Source of the DNA: Onthophagus taurus
Lineage: Eukaryota > Arthropoda > Insecta > Coleoptera > Scarabaeidae
Direction: 5' to 3'
DNA length: 64,000 bases
NCBI RefSeq assembly: GCF_036711975.1
Contig: NC_091968.1
Span: 5,828,001-5,892,000, forward strand
Shown: positions 1-11,685 of the stretch, piece after piece
Numbering within the stretch: position 1 is the first letter of the stretch
Layout of the letters: every line of letters starts with the position of its first letter
Program-made: the position numbers and the translations under genes
The notes under the pieces: generated by a model
What the model was told of the DNA's origin: nothing
What the model saw: only the letters and a program-made list of their open reading frames with translations
Database searches by the model: none

Positions 1-299
1 TGATGGTGACGGAGAAAGTTCTCTCCTCCAGGAAGGAGAAGAGAATGGCAAGTAAATAGTTGCTTAACCCCGTTTGATTGAGTTTGTATTTTAATCCTTT
101 AATGCAGACAGTATTGTCGCGAATCATAAGACCACCGGTCTTACATTCCACGATGGTTCGGAAACAAAACGCTTACAAAGTCATTGATCAACGTTTATTT
201 CAACAAAGCACGTGTTATTATAACCACTCGAACTCAATACATGAGAAATACATGAGCCGAGCGAACGCGATGCTTACACAACAGAGTTCTAAAAGGTAC
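1..299. other. No recognisable feature
   Basis: I see no convincing gene. A short open frame on the plus strand has no family resemblance. This may be flank, or the decayed 3' part of the LINE that follows. Confidence 0.4.
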
Positions 300-1830
300 T
301 AAAAATAACGTACGATTCTTCGCAGGTCCCCACCTAACAATAAAGCGCTGACGCCCCTACTCGGTAGGCAACCCAATTGACGACTAAATCAATAAATAAA
401 TACGGATTCTCAACAGTATCAAAGGCCTTTGCTACATCCAGCGAAACAACAGCTGTAAACTTTTTAGTCTCGAACCCTTCCTCGATATATTCCGTTACTC
501 TTGCCAGTTAGTGGAGTGTTTCTCTTTAAATCCGTACTAGACGTTTAGGATTATTTTGAGGAGGCTTAACTCTTCTTATAGTCGAGATAAAGATGAGAGG
601 AAACTAATTGGACGATAATTGACTGGGTCCGTATTGATTTTGCCCGGCTTTCTGAACATTAGGATTTGCGCTTTTTTCCATACTACCGAAAAGTAGCCAA
701 TTTCCAGACAGCAATTAAAAATCCTGTGATGTGACTCAGTAGTTTCGCCGGAAAGTGTTTTATTACTATATTAGGTATCTGATCTAGGCCTGGAGCTTTT
801 TTAATGGCGGGTTTGCTATTTCTGTCTTTAGTTCTTCTACTGAGATACTGTCGGTCTCGGTAGTACCTAGATGAGATTCATTATATTGTTGGATTGTGGT
901 AATGCGACGAATATTCTCATTATTGATATTCGGTCGAAAACATTCTTCCAGTTATTCCGCAAAAGTGTTGGATCTTTGTCTTCGTCCGAGAATACTGGTG
1001 TTTCATTGACTAATAGGGTAGGTATTTCTTCATATGTCCGTGTTATTTTCCTTGTTGGTCAATTACTTCAAAACTTTCGATGAATTTTCTATAATTGTTG
1101 ATTCTATAGGCATCTAGTTCCTGAGAAATTGTATGAGTTAGTCTATTCAGTGTAGTTTTTATTTCTGGGTTACGCGTCTGTTGCCATTCACGGCGAACCC
1201 TCCGTTTTTCCTTGATTAGGTCTAAGATGTTTTTAAGGGGAAGGTTGTAATTTGTAATTGCTTGTAGGGTTCCTTTTGAAGGGTTTCGTTCAAGAGACTG
1301 CTTCCTTAATCTTTGAAGTCAGATTTTTGCGTCTAACTCGTTCGGAGTAGCTGATAAGTTAAATTCTTGATTATTCAGTGAGTCTCCAAACTCTGCCCAG
1401 TTGATCAGCTTAGGAATTTTAGGTCTGTATTCAGGTTGCTTTGCAAAGGTGATGATTACTAGCAAATGATCCGAGTTTAACTCGCTAATTACACAGATTT
1501 AACGGGATGGTAAAATTTTTGGTTATTACTGTATCTAAAATATCCGGTTGATAGTCGCTTTTATATGGAAAGTTGATAAAATCGATTGAGCAGTGCACTT
1601 GAGAACCGTATTTGGTTGCTAATAATTCCAGATTCAGTCCCGATGGATTATCTGCTCTGCATCCCCAGAGTTTATTCTTGCTGTTAAGATCTCCTATAAG
1701 TAGGGTAGGTATAGAGCTACTCAACATAGAACTTATGTCAGTTTCTAGTAGCTTTTTCTTAGGTTGATTGTATCCACATATGATATTAACTGGAGTTGAG
1801 GCACGGTTAAAAGTATTCCGTTAAAAAATA
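300..1830 (-). mobile_element. Decayed Jockey-type LINE, endonuclease plus reverse transcriptase
   Basis: Read on the minus strand, 1485-1800 encodes the end of an apurinic-type endonuclease, with PTLLIGDLNSKNKLWGCR and then a DILDTVI block. Further 3' the frames are broken, but reverse-transcriptase motifs remain: a K-P-G-K plus NYRPIS block near 600-690 and motif A, SLDVAKAFDTV, near 400-460. No intact frame links them, so this is a dead copy. Domain order and motif style fit the Jockey group. Neither end is defined. Confidence 0.7.
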
Positions 1831-1997
1831 CGTTTTATTCCACACAAGAATTTTTAAATTGTAATGTTGTCGATATGTAAATTTTGAGTATTTCTGTAGT
1901 TTTAGTTACTATATATAATATGTAATATGTGTTTTGACAGGTGTAAGAGTGCATGCACTTTTTTGCATGAATAAAGAAATATTATTATTATAACAAC
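1825..1997 (+). mobile_element. Possible 3' end of a LINE with an ATT-type tail
   Basis: A non-coding AT-rich stretch ends with AATAAA followed by a short ATT microsatellite (about 1969-1992). This is how many insect LINE 3' ends look. No coding sequence is attached, so the call is weak. Confidence 0.3.
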
Positions 1998-2034
1998 ATC
2001 ATACATTTTCACCAAAAACCGACGTAGTCATAGA

Positions 2035-2530
2035 TTCGCTCTAAGTTTAGCCGAAATTGCTGTCGGCAGAGGCTTTACAATATGTGAGTACTCTTAGGTT
2101 CACATGGTATTATTTGTACAACTTCGGCCACAAGCGCCCTAACATTACCCGGCGTCAGTTGAGATTAAGGTGCTGCAATTTCTTGAACATTTTTAGGATT
2201 ATATGATATTTATTGTAAAGCTTCGGCCACAGGCGACTTTAGCTTAATCAGGCGAAATCATACATTTCCACCATAATGAAACAATGTCATAGAAATTTTA
2301 CAGTCCATTAAGCAGTTTGCATTAATCTGTCATTACCTATGGAGTTTCAGCCGCAAGCGACCTCGGCTGTGTGTAACAAAATCATACATTCTCACAATAA
2401 ACAGAGAATATCATTCTCCAGTCTAATTTTAGCCGAGGTCACTGGCGGCCGAGGCGCTACAATCTGTTAAGTACTGTTGGGTATTAATTGTACAACCACG
2501 GCCGCGAGTGACCTCGGGTTAATCTAATAA
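2035..2530. repeat. Diverged copies of the CpG-rich CCTCGG satellite
   Basis: At least five degenerate copies of a GC-rich core occur here, in both orientations. The core is CCTCGG, about ten bases containing CCGCAAGCGA, then CCTCGG again. They are separated by AT-rich spacers with CATGGTATTA-like segments. The same family forms cleaner arrays at 16020-16345 and 31080-34790. Confidence 0.7.
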
Positions 2531-2689
2531 TATCGAAATGTTGCTATTTGAAAAATTTTTTAGATGAGGTATATTAAATTAGTTGCTTTTTAATAGTTGG
2601 AAAAACGCGGTGAACTTCCTTCACTTTGCTTTCTGTTAGCACCCACATGAATAACTTAAAAATTTTTAAAGCAGTGTGGATGAAGTCAT

Positions 2690-4115
2690 CAAGGGTAGTC
2701 AAATAAAGGGCTGGCCAGACCATTCTTCAAGAGGCTGTTACTAGAGGTTGTCCGCAAGGGGGAGTACTTTTTCCAGAATCTCACCCTCGATAGCCTCATG
2801 AAACGCCTAAATCTAGCCGGATTTAAAACAGTTGGCTACGCAGATGACCCGACAATCTTTATAAGAGGCAAGTATGTTAACGTACTCTTCGACAGGATGC
2901 AGGAAGCAGTCAATCTGATTGAGAATTGGTGTAATAGACTATCCCTTTCAGTCAATCCCAAAAAGACAGAGATGATCATCAGAGATGACAACCTGCACTC
3001 AATAGAATACAGAGACTCGCGTGTCTCAACTCGCACTCAACCTACATATTCAGGAAGTGGCCTGGGTAACCATTAAAAGACTACTGGCGACGCTGGCTGC
3101 AGTTCAACACTCTGGAGGGGAGCAGTGCTAGACACACCCTTACTCGAATGTAAGACTGATCATAGATCAGCAAAATATGTTTTCTAAAGGAAGTACCTCA
3201 CCCAGGTCAGTCCACGGTAGTAGATGGACACAGAACTTTTAAGATCCACACTGATGGTTCAAAAGGACGAAATGGTGCAGGCGCGGGGTCTTCTCTCACG
3301 ATCCCAGGATTCGCCTCTCGGAACCTCTAGGGTCTAGCACCACCGTTATACAAGCAGAACTGATTGCTATTAAACTTGCTGCCGACTGCATTGTTGACTC
3401 CAACAAGCGGGGTGAGTGTTTTACTATTTTTACAAACAGTAAACAATCTCTTTTAGCTTTAAGCAGACTTATTATAACGTCTGCATTAGTAATGAATTGT
3501 CACAAAGCACTGGAGGAGGCCGCGAAATATAATCATGTCAGAATCCAGTGGGTTAAGGGGCATTCTGGCTCCAAGGTTAACAACCACGCGGACAGGCTAG
3601 CCAAACGTGCTGCCGGTAGAGCGCCCTGTGCACCCGAGCCGATAATTACCCCCTCTTTAGCTGCTCATATCGAGTCGATTAAGCGCATTACCCACAAAAA
3701 AATCTTAAACGGGTGGGACCAATCCCCAGGCTGTCATCTCCTCGAGGAATTGTTAAAATATCCTTCAGCCGCAACAGCTCAGTTCCTCGTAGGACTTGGC
3801 AAAAGTGCCCTTCGAACTATCACAGGTCTCCTCACGGGACACTGTAAGGTAAATAAGCACCTTAAAAACATGAAGCTTGCTGACTCTCCTCTCTGTCTCT
3901 GTCTACATCTTGTATGATTGCCCCTCTCTAACCGATCTCAGAATGAGGACGTTCGGGGAGGAATGGCCAACCCCAGATGACATCAGGAATGCACCTCTAG
4001 GAGCTGTCCTAGCCTTTGGTAAACCTTAGGCTGGTTGATGTGACCAGAGTGTGTAATGGGAGGATGCACAAGGGGCCCAATGGGGCCTAAGTGTACATCA
4101 AGTCACATACATACA
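2690..4115 (+). mobile_element. RNase H-bearing LINE fragment (LOA/R1-like)
   Basis: This is a 5'-truncated, frame-broken LINE. Near 2745 the frame reads TRGCPQGGVL (reverse-transcriptase motif B). At 2826 it reads GYADD (motif C), followed by the thumb region with SVNPKKTEM. An RNase H domain follows: KIHTDGSK near 3237, ELIAIKLAAD near 3358, and a long open frame at 3492-3917 with WVKGHSGSKVNNHADRLAK, which is the H-x-D catalytic segment. The frame ends with the LLTGH block usual after RNase H in such LINEs. The 3' end is a short CATA microsatellite near 4104. Several frameshifts make it inactive. Confidence 0.8.
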
Positions 4116-4908
4116 TACATCTAGAAAAACGATTACCAAATAGGAAATTCCAAAAACGAATTTTTGAGATGGAAGAAAGATTGGGTTGGGTTGTTAAGAA
4201 ATTCAGCTGAGATTAAGTTGGGAGAAGCAGTCACCGTAGAGAGTAGCGCCCGTATGCTGGTTGGACCACAAGGTACGATTGCGATGGACTTCCTAAGGCA
4301 AGTGATGAACATCAAAGAGGCTGAGGAAAGAGAAAGAGTGGTAAAAGCAGAATAGTAAGAACATATTTCGCTACAGCGGTCCTGCAGTAATGCCAGATCG
4401 GGTCCAGGTTACTTAAATTCTGTAAATAAGGAAGTTTTTTAGTGGAGTAAAAATGTTTAAAGAAGTTGGGTTGAAAGCATCAATGAACACGAAAGGAACG
4501 TCCAACTGAATAAAATCCAACAATTTGTAGTCGCGGAGTATTGCCACAAAGGAGGACACAGCATGGAGTTCGACAAAACTAAAATGCTAGCAAGAACCGG
4601 ACATTACTTCCAAAGAATGAGGCGATAGAGATTCTAGGGTAGTCTAGTGTTAGTTCCAGTCATAGTGCTATTAGTTCTAGTTTTAATTTAATTTATATAA
4701 CTTAATGTCTAAAATAGCCCACAACATCGGGAGGCGAATTATCACGTCAGCCATTTTATCGGGAGACAAGTACAAAAGAGTCTCCGACAACAGCTTTTAA
4801 AATGATGACTTGTAGAAAGCATCAAAGTCCACACGTCTTTTAGTTGCTTAGTTATTCAGGCTCCTCCTTTGAATCGGAACATAATCAGTTCAAGTAGGAT
4901 TCAATTAG
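4116..4908. other. Unassigned interval
   Basis: A 63-residue plus-strand frame (4164-4355) carries no motif I recognise. Around 4640-4690 lies a piece of the dispersed CTAGTTCTAG-type inverted-repeat family. A 3' exon of the minus-strand gene to the right may lie here, but I could not identify one. Confidence 0.4.
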
Positions 4909-6577
4909 TTAAGCAAATTTATTACTTACCCATCGAACTGCTTGTAACACCATCAACTTAAACTCATCATTGTGCGTTTTTAAATCATATTTAATCCGTT
5001 TATAATCAAAATGTATATGTTGAAGTGGAAATTCCTCTGGGTTATTAGTACCAACAGAAGCGTCGATTTGAACTCCATTTATTTTACTTTTTTCGCTAAT
5101 TTCACCAAAATCAATGGAATTAATTTGTAATGATTCGTCTTTTTGACTTGCGTTATCATATTTGTCCGACGCCACCTGATTAATTTCTTTTTGAAACTTT
5201 CTAAAGTTAAAAGTATCCGAATCAACATTTTCCGATTTTGGAGTCTTGCCTTTAAGCTCTGGTATAAATTCGATTTCTTCGTCGATATCACAATCGATAC
5301 TGTTCTCAATAAATATTATATCGGATATCGATTTCATTTCGGTTTCCTTGGAATCGACGGCATTAATAACTCTATCTTTCAACAACATATTTTGATTTGA
5401 CTTTGGGTCTTGTTTATTATCTTTTTGTTGATGCTCGTTCTTTTGATTTCTTTCATCCTCTTTTGGTGGATTCTGATAAGGATTTTTCTCCGATGAAAAA
5501 GTTACTGAAGGTTTTGCCATTGCCAATTTATTTTCGGATTCTGGAATTGAAGTATTAGAAACTGGGGTTAGTTCGTTGCAATCTTCGCAAGGAAAACAAC
5601 TTTCTTTCATTGCATCCATTGCTTTAACAAGGAATAAAAATAGTTTAGAATTTAGTTTTGTTTTTGAAATTTTGTATTTCTGAGGTAATGTGTCAAATCA
5701 TTTTGTAAGTGACATTGTCGTAATAAAATAATTATTTGAGTTTAAATAATTATTTTAAATTGAATTTAAATTCAATCTCACTTACAATTTTCGCCACTTT
5801 TGGAAGAGCTACTACTATCATTACTACTATCTTCACTCGTGCGTATCGCCACACTTGAAATGGCATCAAATTGGGAGCGCGATAACCTTATCATCATCAT
5901 ATTGGCAAGCATATCCGCAAATTTATCGACTGAGCCGTTTATAGAATTTTGTTTTAGTCTATCTTCGTATTTATCTTTTTGTTTATTACCTTTTTTGTCA
6001 TTTTCGTTGTAGTTTTGTTCTTCATTTTTGTCGTGGTTTTGTTCTTCATTTTTGTCGTGATTTTGTTCTTCATTTTTGTCGTGATTTTGTTCTTCATTTT
6101 GATCGTTTGTTTCGTTTATAAAATTAATTTGTGTGTCTTTTTGATCACTTTCGGTTTCTTCATCACAATGACAAATTAAATCTACATCTGCCGGTGCTCT
6201 TGTTACCGTCACTGTTTCTGTTACTGCTGGTTTTAGTATTAAAATTTGAGCAATTGCGGTACGAATTGGTGGATATCCCAACTGTTCAGTTTCCAAAAGA
6301 AAAGTTTCGCAGGTTTTATTTAAATTTTGACCTTCTAAGAACTAAAAAAATAAAATTAAACTTAATTTTACCTTAGTACTTAACAAAATTCTTAAACTCA
6401 CCAAAAAAATAGTTTTTAAAATTCCAGCAATCGTACCATGGTCTCTAAAAGCCCCATTAAAAAAATCATTTTCTTCTCAATTAATTTAAAAATCAAAAAC
6501 TTACAATTCGTGACTTTCCATGTTGCGGTTTTAAACGAAAGTGGTACCGACTGGATCCATCGGAGCTCTTGGCTCAT
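4909..6577 (-). CDS. Unrecognised acidic, Asn/Glu-rich protein in four exons
   Basis: No family recognised. Proposed exons (minus): 6505-6577, 6402-6442, 5786-6341 and 4930-5621 or 4909-5621. All have GT/AG borders and matching phases (1, 0, 1). The start is the ATG at 6577, giving MSQELRWIQS; upstream in-frame ATGs are absent. Residues about 25-75 form a conserved-looking, partly hydrophobic head (GTIAGILKTIFL, then two Cys). After that the protein is low-complexity: a tandem octapeptide DKNEEQNH coded by 24-bp repeats at 6013-6108, a Ser run, then an acidic Lys/Asn-rich tail. The last frame stops at 4909, after VSNKFA. A strong donor (TGG then GTAAGT) at 4930 suggests that the real gene continues into a further 3' exon. 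Length is about 460 residues if it stops here. Confidence 0.55.
6013..6108 (-). repeat. 24-bp coding minisatellite (octapeptide DKNEEQNH)
   Basis: About four in-frame 24-bp units encode repeats of NEEQNHDK within the acidic protein. Because the unit is a multiple of three, copy-number change would keep the frame. Confidence 0.8.
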
Positions 6578-7227
6578 CCTAGTACCGGGATCGATTCGAA
6601 AATCGCAAAATGACACGCAACTGCCGACAAACAACTCTAATTTGACAACTTTCCATCAAAATCAATAACTCAAAACATGTTTTTGACACTTAATCCAATT
6701 TTTGATTATCTTTTTTAACTTAAAACGTTTAAGGTCGTTTGCGTTGCAACTCAACTCAAACCAGTCATAGGAATACACGTGGAGAAAAGCTTACCGTACT
6801 TCATTTCCATATTCGAACGCGTTTTCAGTGTATATCACGCCAGAAAAATTAAAATAACTTTGCATATTATGCGGTAAAGGAAATTTGTTGGGTAAATTAA
6901 GTGGAAAATATAAAAAATGATTAATTGGAGGTGATTTTTATCTAAAATTAGTACAGAAATAAACTAATTTTTTAATTAAAGTCTTCTTTTATCAAAATAT
7001 AACATGAATTTTGACCCTTTCATGATGGGTGTTCGTTTTGATTTTTAAATATTTGTGAAACAAGTTACCCCACAATGCTTAACTTATCATTGCATGATAC
7101 ATCGATATGCCTTGGCTGTTAACACGCTACTCTCAAATTTCCCCGAGGGTGTTTAATGACATAGTAAAAATTTGCAATCATATTCGGATCAGTGCAACAA
7201 ATTTGAGAATTTTCAAAATGTTAAGTA
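6578..7227. other. AT-rich gap upstream of the acidic-protein gene
   Basis: No gene seen. The right part is the flank of the LINE tail that starts at 7228. The left part should hold the promoter of the minus-strand gene, but no clear TATA/initiator pair was found. Confidence 0.4.
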
Positions 7228-7277
7228 ATTTATTTATTTATTTATTTATTTATTTAATTTATTTATTTATTTATTTC
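7228..7277. repeat. (TTTA)n microsatellite, LINE 3' tail
   Basis: About twelve tetranucleotide units with one interruption sit directly at the 3' end of the minus-strand LINE. It is the element tail. Confidence 0.85.
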
Positions 7278-7464
7278 ATGTGGGTACAGAAACAGGTCGA
7301 ACCCAATAATACTGTACCACAAACAACCAATTGTATACAAATAAAATAGAATTACAGTTCACAATACTAATAATAATGAATTAACATTAATGGTACAAAA
7401 GTGATTCAAAAGGAAAAAAAATAAAACTAAGTTTAGGTGATATAAATATATCATATATCAAATA

Positions 7465-10311
7465 TTAAATGAACGCTCGAGGCAACACACCAACTGCAGC
7501 AAAGAGCAGTTTTTTAAATGCATAGAACGAATGCTGAAACAGATCTATGTTAACACGATTCGCCGATCTTGCCATTCTCAATAAAGGAGAGTTTTGACAG
7601 GCATTGGTTCTAGGAGTAGGTGTCATAAATAGAAAATCAAAGCGAAGTAATCTCGGAGGAACGTGAACACATATAGAACCAACAAGCATTGGAGAATCAC
7701 ACTTGTTGTTCAAAAGTTTGTAAAAATATAATATATCCCCACAAAAGCGACGCTGGTTGAGGGTTAACATACGAAAAGAAGTGCAAGTTGATTCGTAATC
7801 AATGTATTGAATGGAAAATTTAAAACAAAGGTGTTTGAGGAATTTAGATTGAATACGCTCAATTCTAGATTTATACGAGAGATACTGAGGATTCCAAACG
7901 ACGCTGCAGAAGTTAAGTGTGCTGTAAACATAGGCAAAATAGAGATTTCTAATTGCAGCAATGTTTGAAAAAGCTACCGTTGATCTCATAATAAATCCTA
8001 ACATACGCCAGGCTTTGGAGACAACAGTATCGATATGTTTATCAAATAATAATTTATAATCAAATGTAACACCCAAATCTCTAATAAATGAGACACGTTG
8101 CAACCTCTCACCAGCGACGCTATAATTGTAGTGGATTGTGTTCACCTTCCTAGAGAAGGAAATAATATTACACTTTCATAAGTTTAATAAAAGGCGATTA
8201 TTTAAGCAAAAAGCATGTAGATTGTTTAAGTCAGATTGCAGCTTAGAACAATCAAGAGGTGAGGAGATACGGAGAAAGAGTTTTAAATCATCAGCATACA
8301 TTAAACATTGGGCATAATTAACGACGTCAAATATGTCGTTAACATAAATATTAAACAGTAAAGGACCCAGATGGCTACCCTGCGGAACACCAGAAGAAAC
8401 CGACACAGGATTAGAGAAAAAACCATTAACCGAAACAATCTGGCATCTCTCCTTCAGATAGGAAGCAAGCCATTGCAAAAGATTTCCCTGAACACCAAAC
8501 TTCTTTAGCTTGAACAGAAGTAAGTTGGGATCCACCCGGTCGAAAGCTTTACTAAAATCCGTATAAACTGAATCAACCTGACAAGAATCATCCAGAGTAG
8601 ATAAGATATACTGGGTATATTCAAGCAAGTTACTCTCCACAGAGCGACCAGCAAAAAAACCATGTTGTCTAGAATTGATTTTAGACTTAAGGGCAAAGAA
8701 TAGACGTGCATGAACTACTTTCTCAAACACTTTACCAAATGCTGGCAAAATAGATATGGGGCGGTAATCGGATATAGCACCACGGTCCCCAGATTTAAAA
8801 ATGGGAAGAACAAAAGCCCGCTTCCACAATAAAGGAAAGACACCCATTATCAATGAAGCATTAAATAAAATGGTTATAGGAAGGGACAGAGAGTGTGAAC
8901 ATTCCTTGATTAAAATTGATGGAATACCATCAGTACCTATACTGTCTGTAACCCTGATGCCCATCAGGGCCTCCTCAACCTCAATTCTGTCAAACTGCAT
9001 CTGACTCAAAGGAAGGGTATCCATTTCTATACAATCTACATTCTGCTGGATTGGAGCAGGATCCACAAAAACCGAAGAAAAGAAATCAGCAAACAATGAG
9101 CATACTCCGACACCATCGCCGACAACAGTTCCATTCCATGACATCGTAGAAGGAATGACATCCGCACGCTTCTTAGACTTAGTAAAAGCCCAAAACACCT
9201 TTGGATCAGATTGCATATTTCTTTCAGCTCTTCTAATATACTCCATGTAATTGTGATGGATTAGATACTTTGCACGACTCCTTAGAATTGAAAAAGTGAG
9301 GTAGTCAAGTCGGTTTCTAAAACGCTTCCATCTACAGTGCGCCCTCCTTTTCTCTCGAATTACTTTAATGGTACTGTATGAAAACCAACTGGGAAAACCC
9401 TTCATAGCTTTGCGTTTTAAAGTGACAAATTCGCGAATAGCAGTATTAACATAGTTATAAAAAATTTGAACAGCGTCATTGATATCACGACCAGCGAGCT
9501 CTGATTCCCAGTCAATTCCATTAAAGTACTCATTCAATTCAGGAAACCGGGCTTTTCTAAAACAAAAAGCATCACCATGATGTATAGATAATGAACGAGT
9601 AAATGAAATTGAGCAGGAAAACTTTAGAGTGGAGTGTGCACTGTCCTCAGGAAGCAATGGATCACTACAAAGAGATAATTGATGTACATCGGCAGAATTC
9701 GTAATAACAAGATCAAGTGTGTTTACATAAGAATTTTTATGATAATTTAGTTGGTTAAGTCCGCAAAGGGAAAGAACATCCAGAAATTCACTGGAGCGGG
9801 CGCTGACGGATCCGGAAGCAGTGGCGAAACCGGAATCCAGGTCAAGTGACCAGTTTAATTCAGGCAAATTAAAGTCTCCACAAATTATAAAACGATCATT
9901 AGGTTTACTTTCGATAATTAATGTTAATTGATTTAAAAAATTATTTAGGGAAGTAATATCGTGAGGGGGAATATAAACGCAACAAATATGAATCGTCGTG
10001 CATCCCGAGCGCAACGTTACACCGACAGCGTCAACACCAGTGAACCAGGCGGACTGAAGAATTGCAGGAAGATACGCTGCAACTCCAATAAGAACTCCCC
10101 CACCGCGCAAACTGTTGTCGGCGACGTTCGGGCGATCGCATCTAAAAACATTAAAGGAGGAAGGAAACCCTTCAGACGAATAAATACCGGGATGTAGCCA
10201 CGTTTCAGTGAGGCACACGACGTCAAAATCCGCATTCAAGAGGTTATTATGCAAAGATTGCAGTTTGGTGCGAAGACCCCGAACGTTCTGATAATAAAAA
10301 GATAAAGCCAT
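7465..10311 (-). pseudogene. LINE ORF2: endonuclease and reverse transcriptase, one nonsense codon
   Basis: The frame covers 949 codons including stops, with one internal TGA at 8176-8178. The N-terminal endonuclease is clear: YYQNVRGLRTKL, CLTETWL, then ICGDFNLPELNW. The reverse transcriptase follows with ISDYRPISILPAFGKVFEKV, RQHGFFAGRS, VYTDFSKAFDRVD (motif A), [20 protein letters not shown] (motif B) and LMYADDLKLF (motif C, catalytic Asp pair). The stop falls just after RLLLNL. The same frame then runs on for over 200 residues to the natural end, so this is a point mutation rather than a frameshift. The enzyme normally copies its own RNA at a nicked target site. Confidence 0.9.
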
Positions 10312-10361
10312 TGTACTAATAATATCATCGAGAAAAAAATATACAGTAAAAAGCAGAAAAA

Positions 10362-11354
10362 TTAAAGTTTATCAACATCGGTGACTTTCCTAATTAGTAT
10401 AGGGCGCGCAGTTTCATTCTTACGGACGTAAACTCTACAATCACGCGTCCAGACAAACTTGTAGCCCTTCTCTCTAGCAGCCTTCCTTACGTTACTTAAC
10501 AAAAACTTATTCGCAGGCGTCAGATGTTCGTTGATGAAACAGCGTACAGAGACACCATCAATAGACAGGCCAGGTGGCGAACCCGGAGGACCAGAACGCT
10601 TCTTTAGCTTTGCAGCAGCCAGAAAGTTATCTCTGGTGAGACGACTACAAAACCTGACCACAATACCCTTAGGATTCGTTCCACGATTTTGATTTTGATT
10701 TCCAGGACCGTGCGGGACACGATGAGCTGCGTCCACATCCGTTGAAGACACAGGAACACCAATAAAATCACCCATGGTTTTCAACACCATCAAAAGGTCT
10801 TCATTATCTTTTTCCGGGACGCCTTGTAGTTCTAAGTTATTTCTTCGGTAGTATTGTTCCAGGTCACCAACACGACCAGACAAATCATCTACTTGTTTGC
10901 GCAGCGACATATTTTCGGCATTCAGCTTATCTATAATCTTCAATTGATCCTGAAAGCGTTTCACAGTCGCCTCAAAATCTGTTACCCGCTGACTACAAAA
11001 TTGTACCGACTCAACCAATTCATCATATCGTGAAGTCATTCTCTGCATTTCTGTTCGCATTTCTCCAATCATCTCGCAAACAGTCTCAAGGGTGACAGAA
11101 GAAACATGATCGGCAGGAGTACCAGGAGGGGCACCAAAGGAATGAGAAAGGTGTCGCGACGCCACCGGCGGCGGCGATCTGCAAGTGGAACACCTCCATG
11201 ATGCGCCAGCGACCGATAAGGCAACCGCAGACTCTCTGGCGATATCCACGCATTTGGCATGAAACCACGCCCGACAAGCGTCACACTGAACTCCAGGGGT
11301 GTCTCTCCCCACCAGTTGACTACACCTCCCACAAAATTTCTTCTTCACTGGCAT
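10362..11354 (-). CDS. LINE ORF1 protein with PHD-type zinc finger and coiled coil
   Basis: 330 residues, intact. Residues about 7-58 hold a Cys4-His-Cys3 pattern (CGRC, CDAC, FHAKC, then C-STC), the PHD finger seen in ORF1 proteins of some CR1-like LINEs. A heptad-like stretch at about 100-165 is probably the trimerising or dimerising coiled coil. The C-terminal part resembles the nucleic-acid-binding half of such proteins (DLEQYYRRNNLEL, then VRFCSRLTRDNFLAAAK). The expected role is binding element RNA in the retrotransposition particle. It lies 50 bases upstream of ORF2 in the same element. Confidence 0.8.
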   Translation of the reverse strand: MPVKKKFCGRCSQLVGRDTPGVQCDACRAWFHAKCVDIARESAVALSVAGASWRCSTCRSPPPVASRHLSHSFGAPPGTPADHVSSVTLETVCEMIGEMRTEMQRMTSRYDELVESVQFCSQRVTDFEATVKRFQDQLKIIDKLNAENMSLRKQVDDLSGRVGDLEQYYRRNNLELQGVPEKDNEDLLMVLKTMGDFIGVPVSSTDVDAAHRVPHGPGNQNQNRGTNPKGIVVRFCSRLTRDNFLAAAKLKKRSGPPGSPPGLSIDGVSVRCFINEHLTPANKFLLSNVRKAAREKGYKFVWTRDCRVYVRKNETARPILIRKVTDVDKL

Positions 11355-11685
11355 AACGACCGGTTTTATCGAGAAACAAGATTTACCGAAAATGAAGGCG
11401 AAAACCTTAAAAACTTTACACCCGTTTTAACGAAAACTCTCAAATCAGAGAAGATAACCACTAAATCACCGCAAATGTATACCAACTCATTAACGTATTT
11501 GTATACTCGCGAATCAAAACTACGCCGTCAAACGCTATAAGTCATCCAAAAAAGACGGAGCACGAGAACAAACGTGTATTGAATCGCGAACTTCGAACTT
11601 ATTCGTAATGAAATTATTGCGAAATTTGATGCACTTGTGTTCTACACAGAAGTATGTTCGCTGTCAAGGGAAAATGTTTTAAATT

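Larger units (their letters stand above)
7228..11560 (-). mobile_element. Near-complete two-ORF LINE (CR1/Jockey group)
   Basis: Reading on the minus strand: a 5' UTR of roughly 200 bases (about 11560-11355), ORF1 (10362-11354), 50 bases, ORF2 (7465-10311), a 3' UTR, and an AAAT-type tail that shows as (TTTA)n at 7228-7277. ORF1 has a PHD-type zinc finger and ORF2 an endonuclease plus reverse transcriptase. Apart from one nonsense codon both frames are open, so the copy is young. The 5' boundary is approximate and I could not establish a target duplication. A second copy of the family lies at 14690-15782. Confidence 0.85.

Noticed and set aside
5979-6376. Plus-strand hydrophobic frames (many Phe/Val residues)
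   Set aside because: They are the reverse complement of the Asn/Glu/Lys repeat in the minus-strand gene; no splice or promoter support.
8801-10197. Plus-strand frames over the LINE ORF2
   Set aside because: Shadows of a clearly coding minus-strand retrotransposon frame.
11600-11680. Target duplication AAAATGTT for the PHD-type LINE (7218-7226 against 11674-11681)
   Set aside because: Short AT-rich match with uncertain 5' boundary; likely chance.
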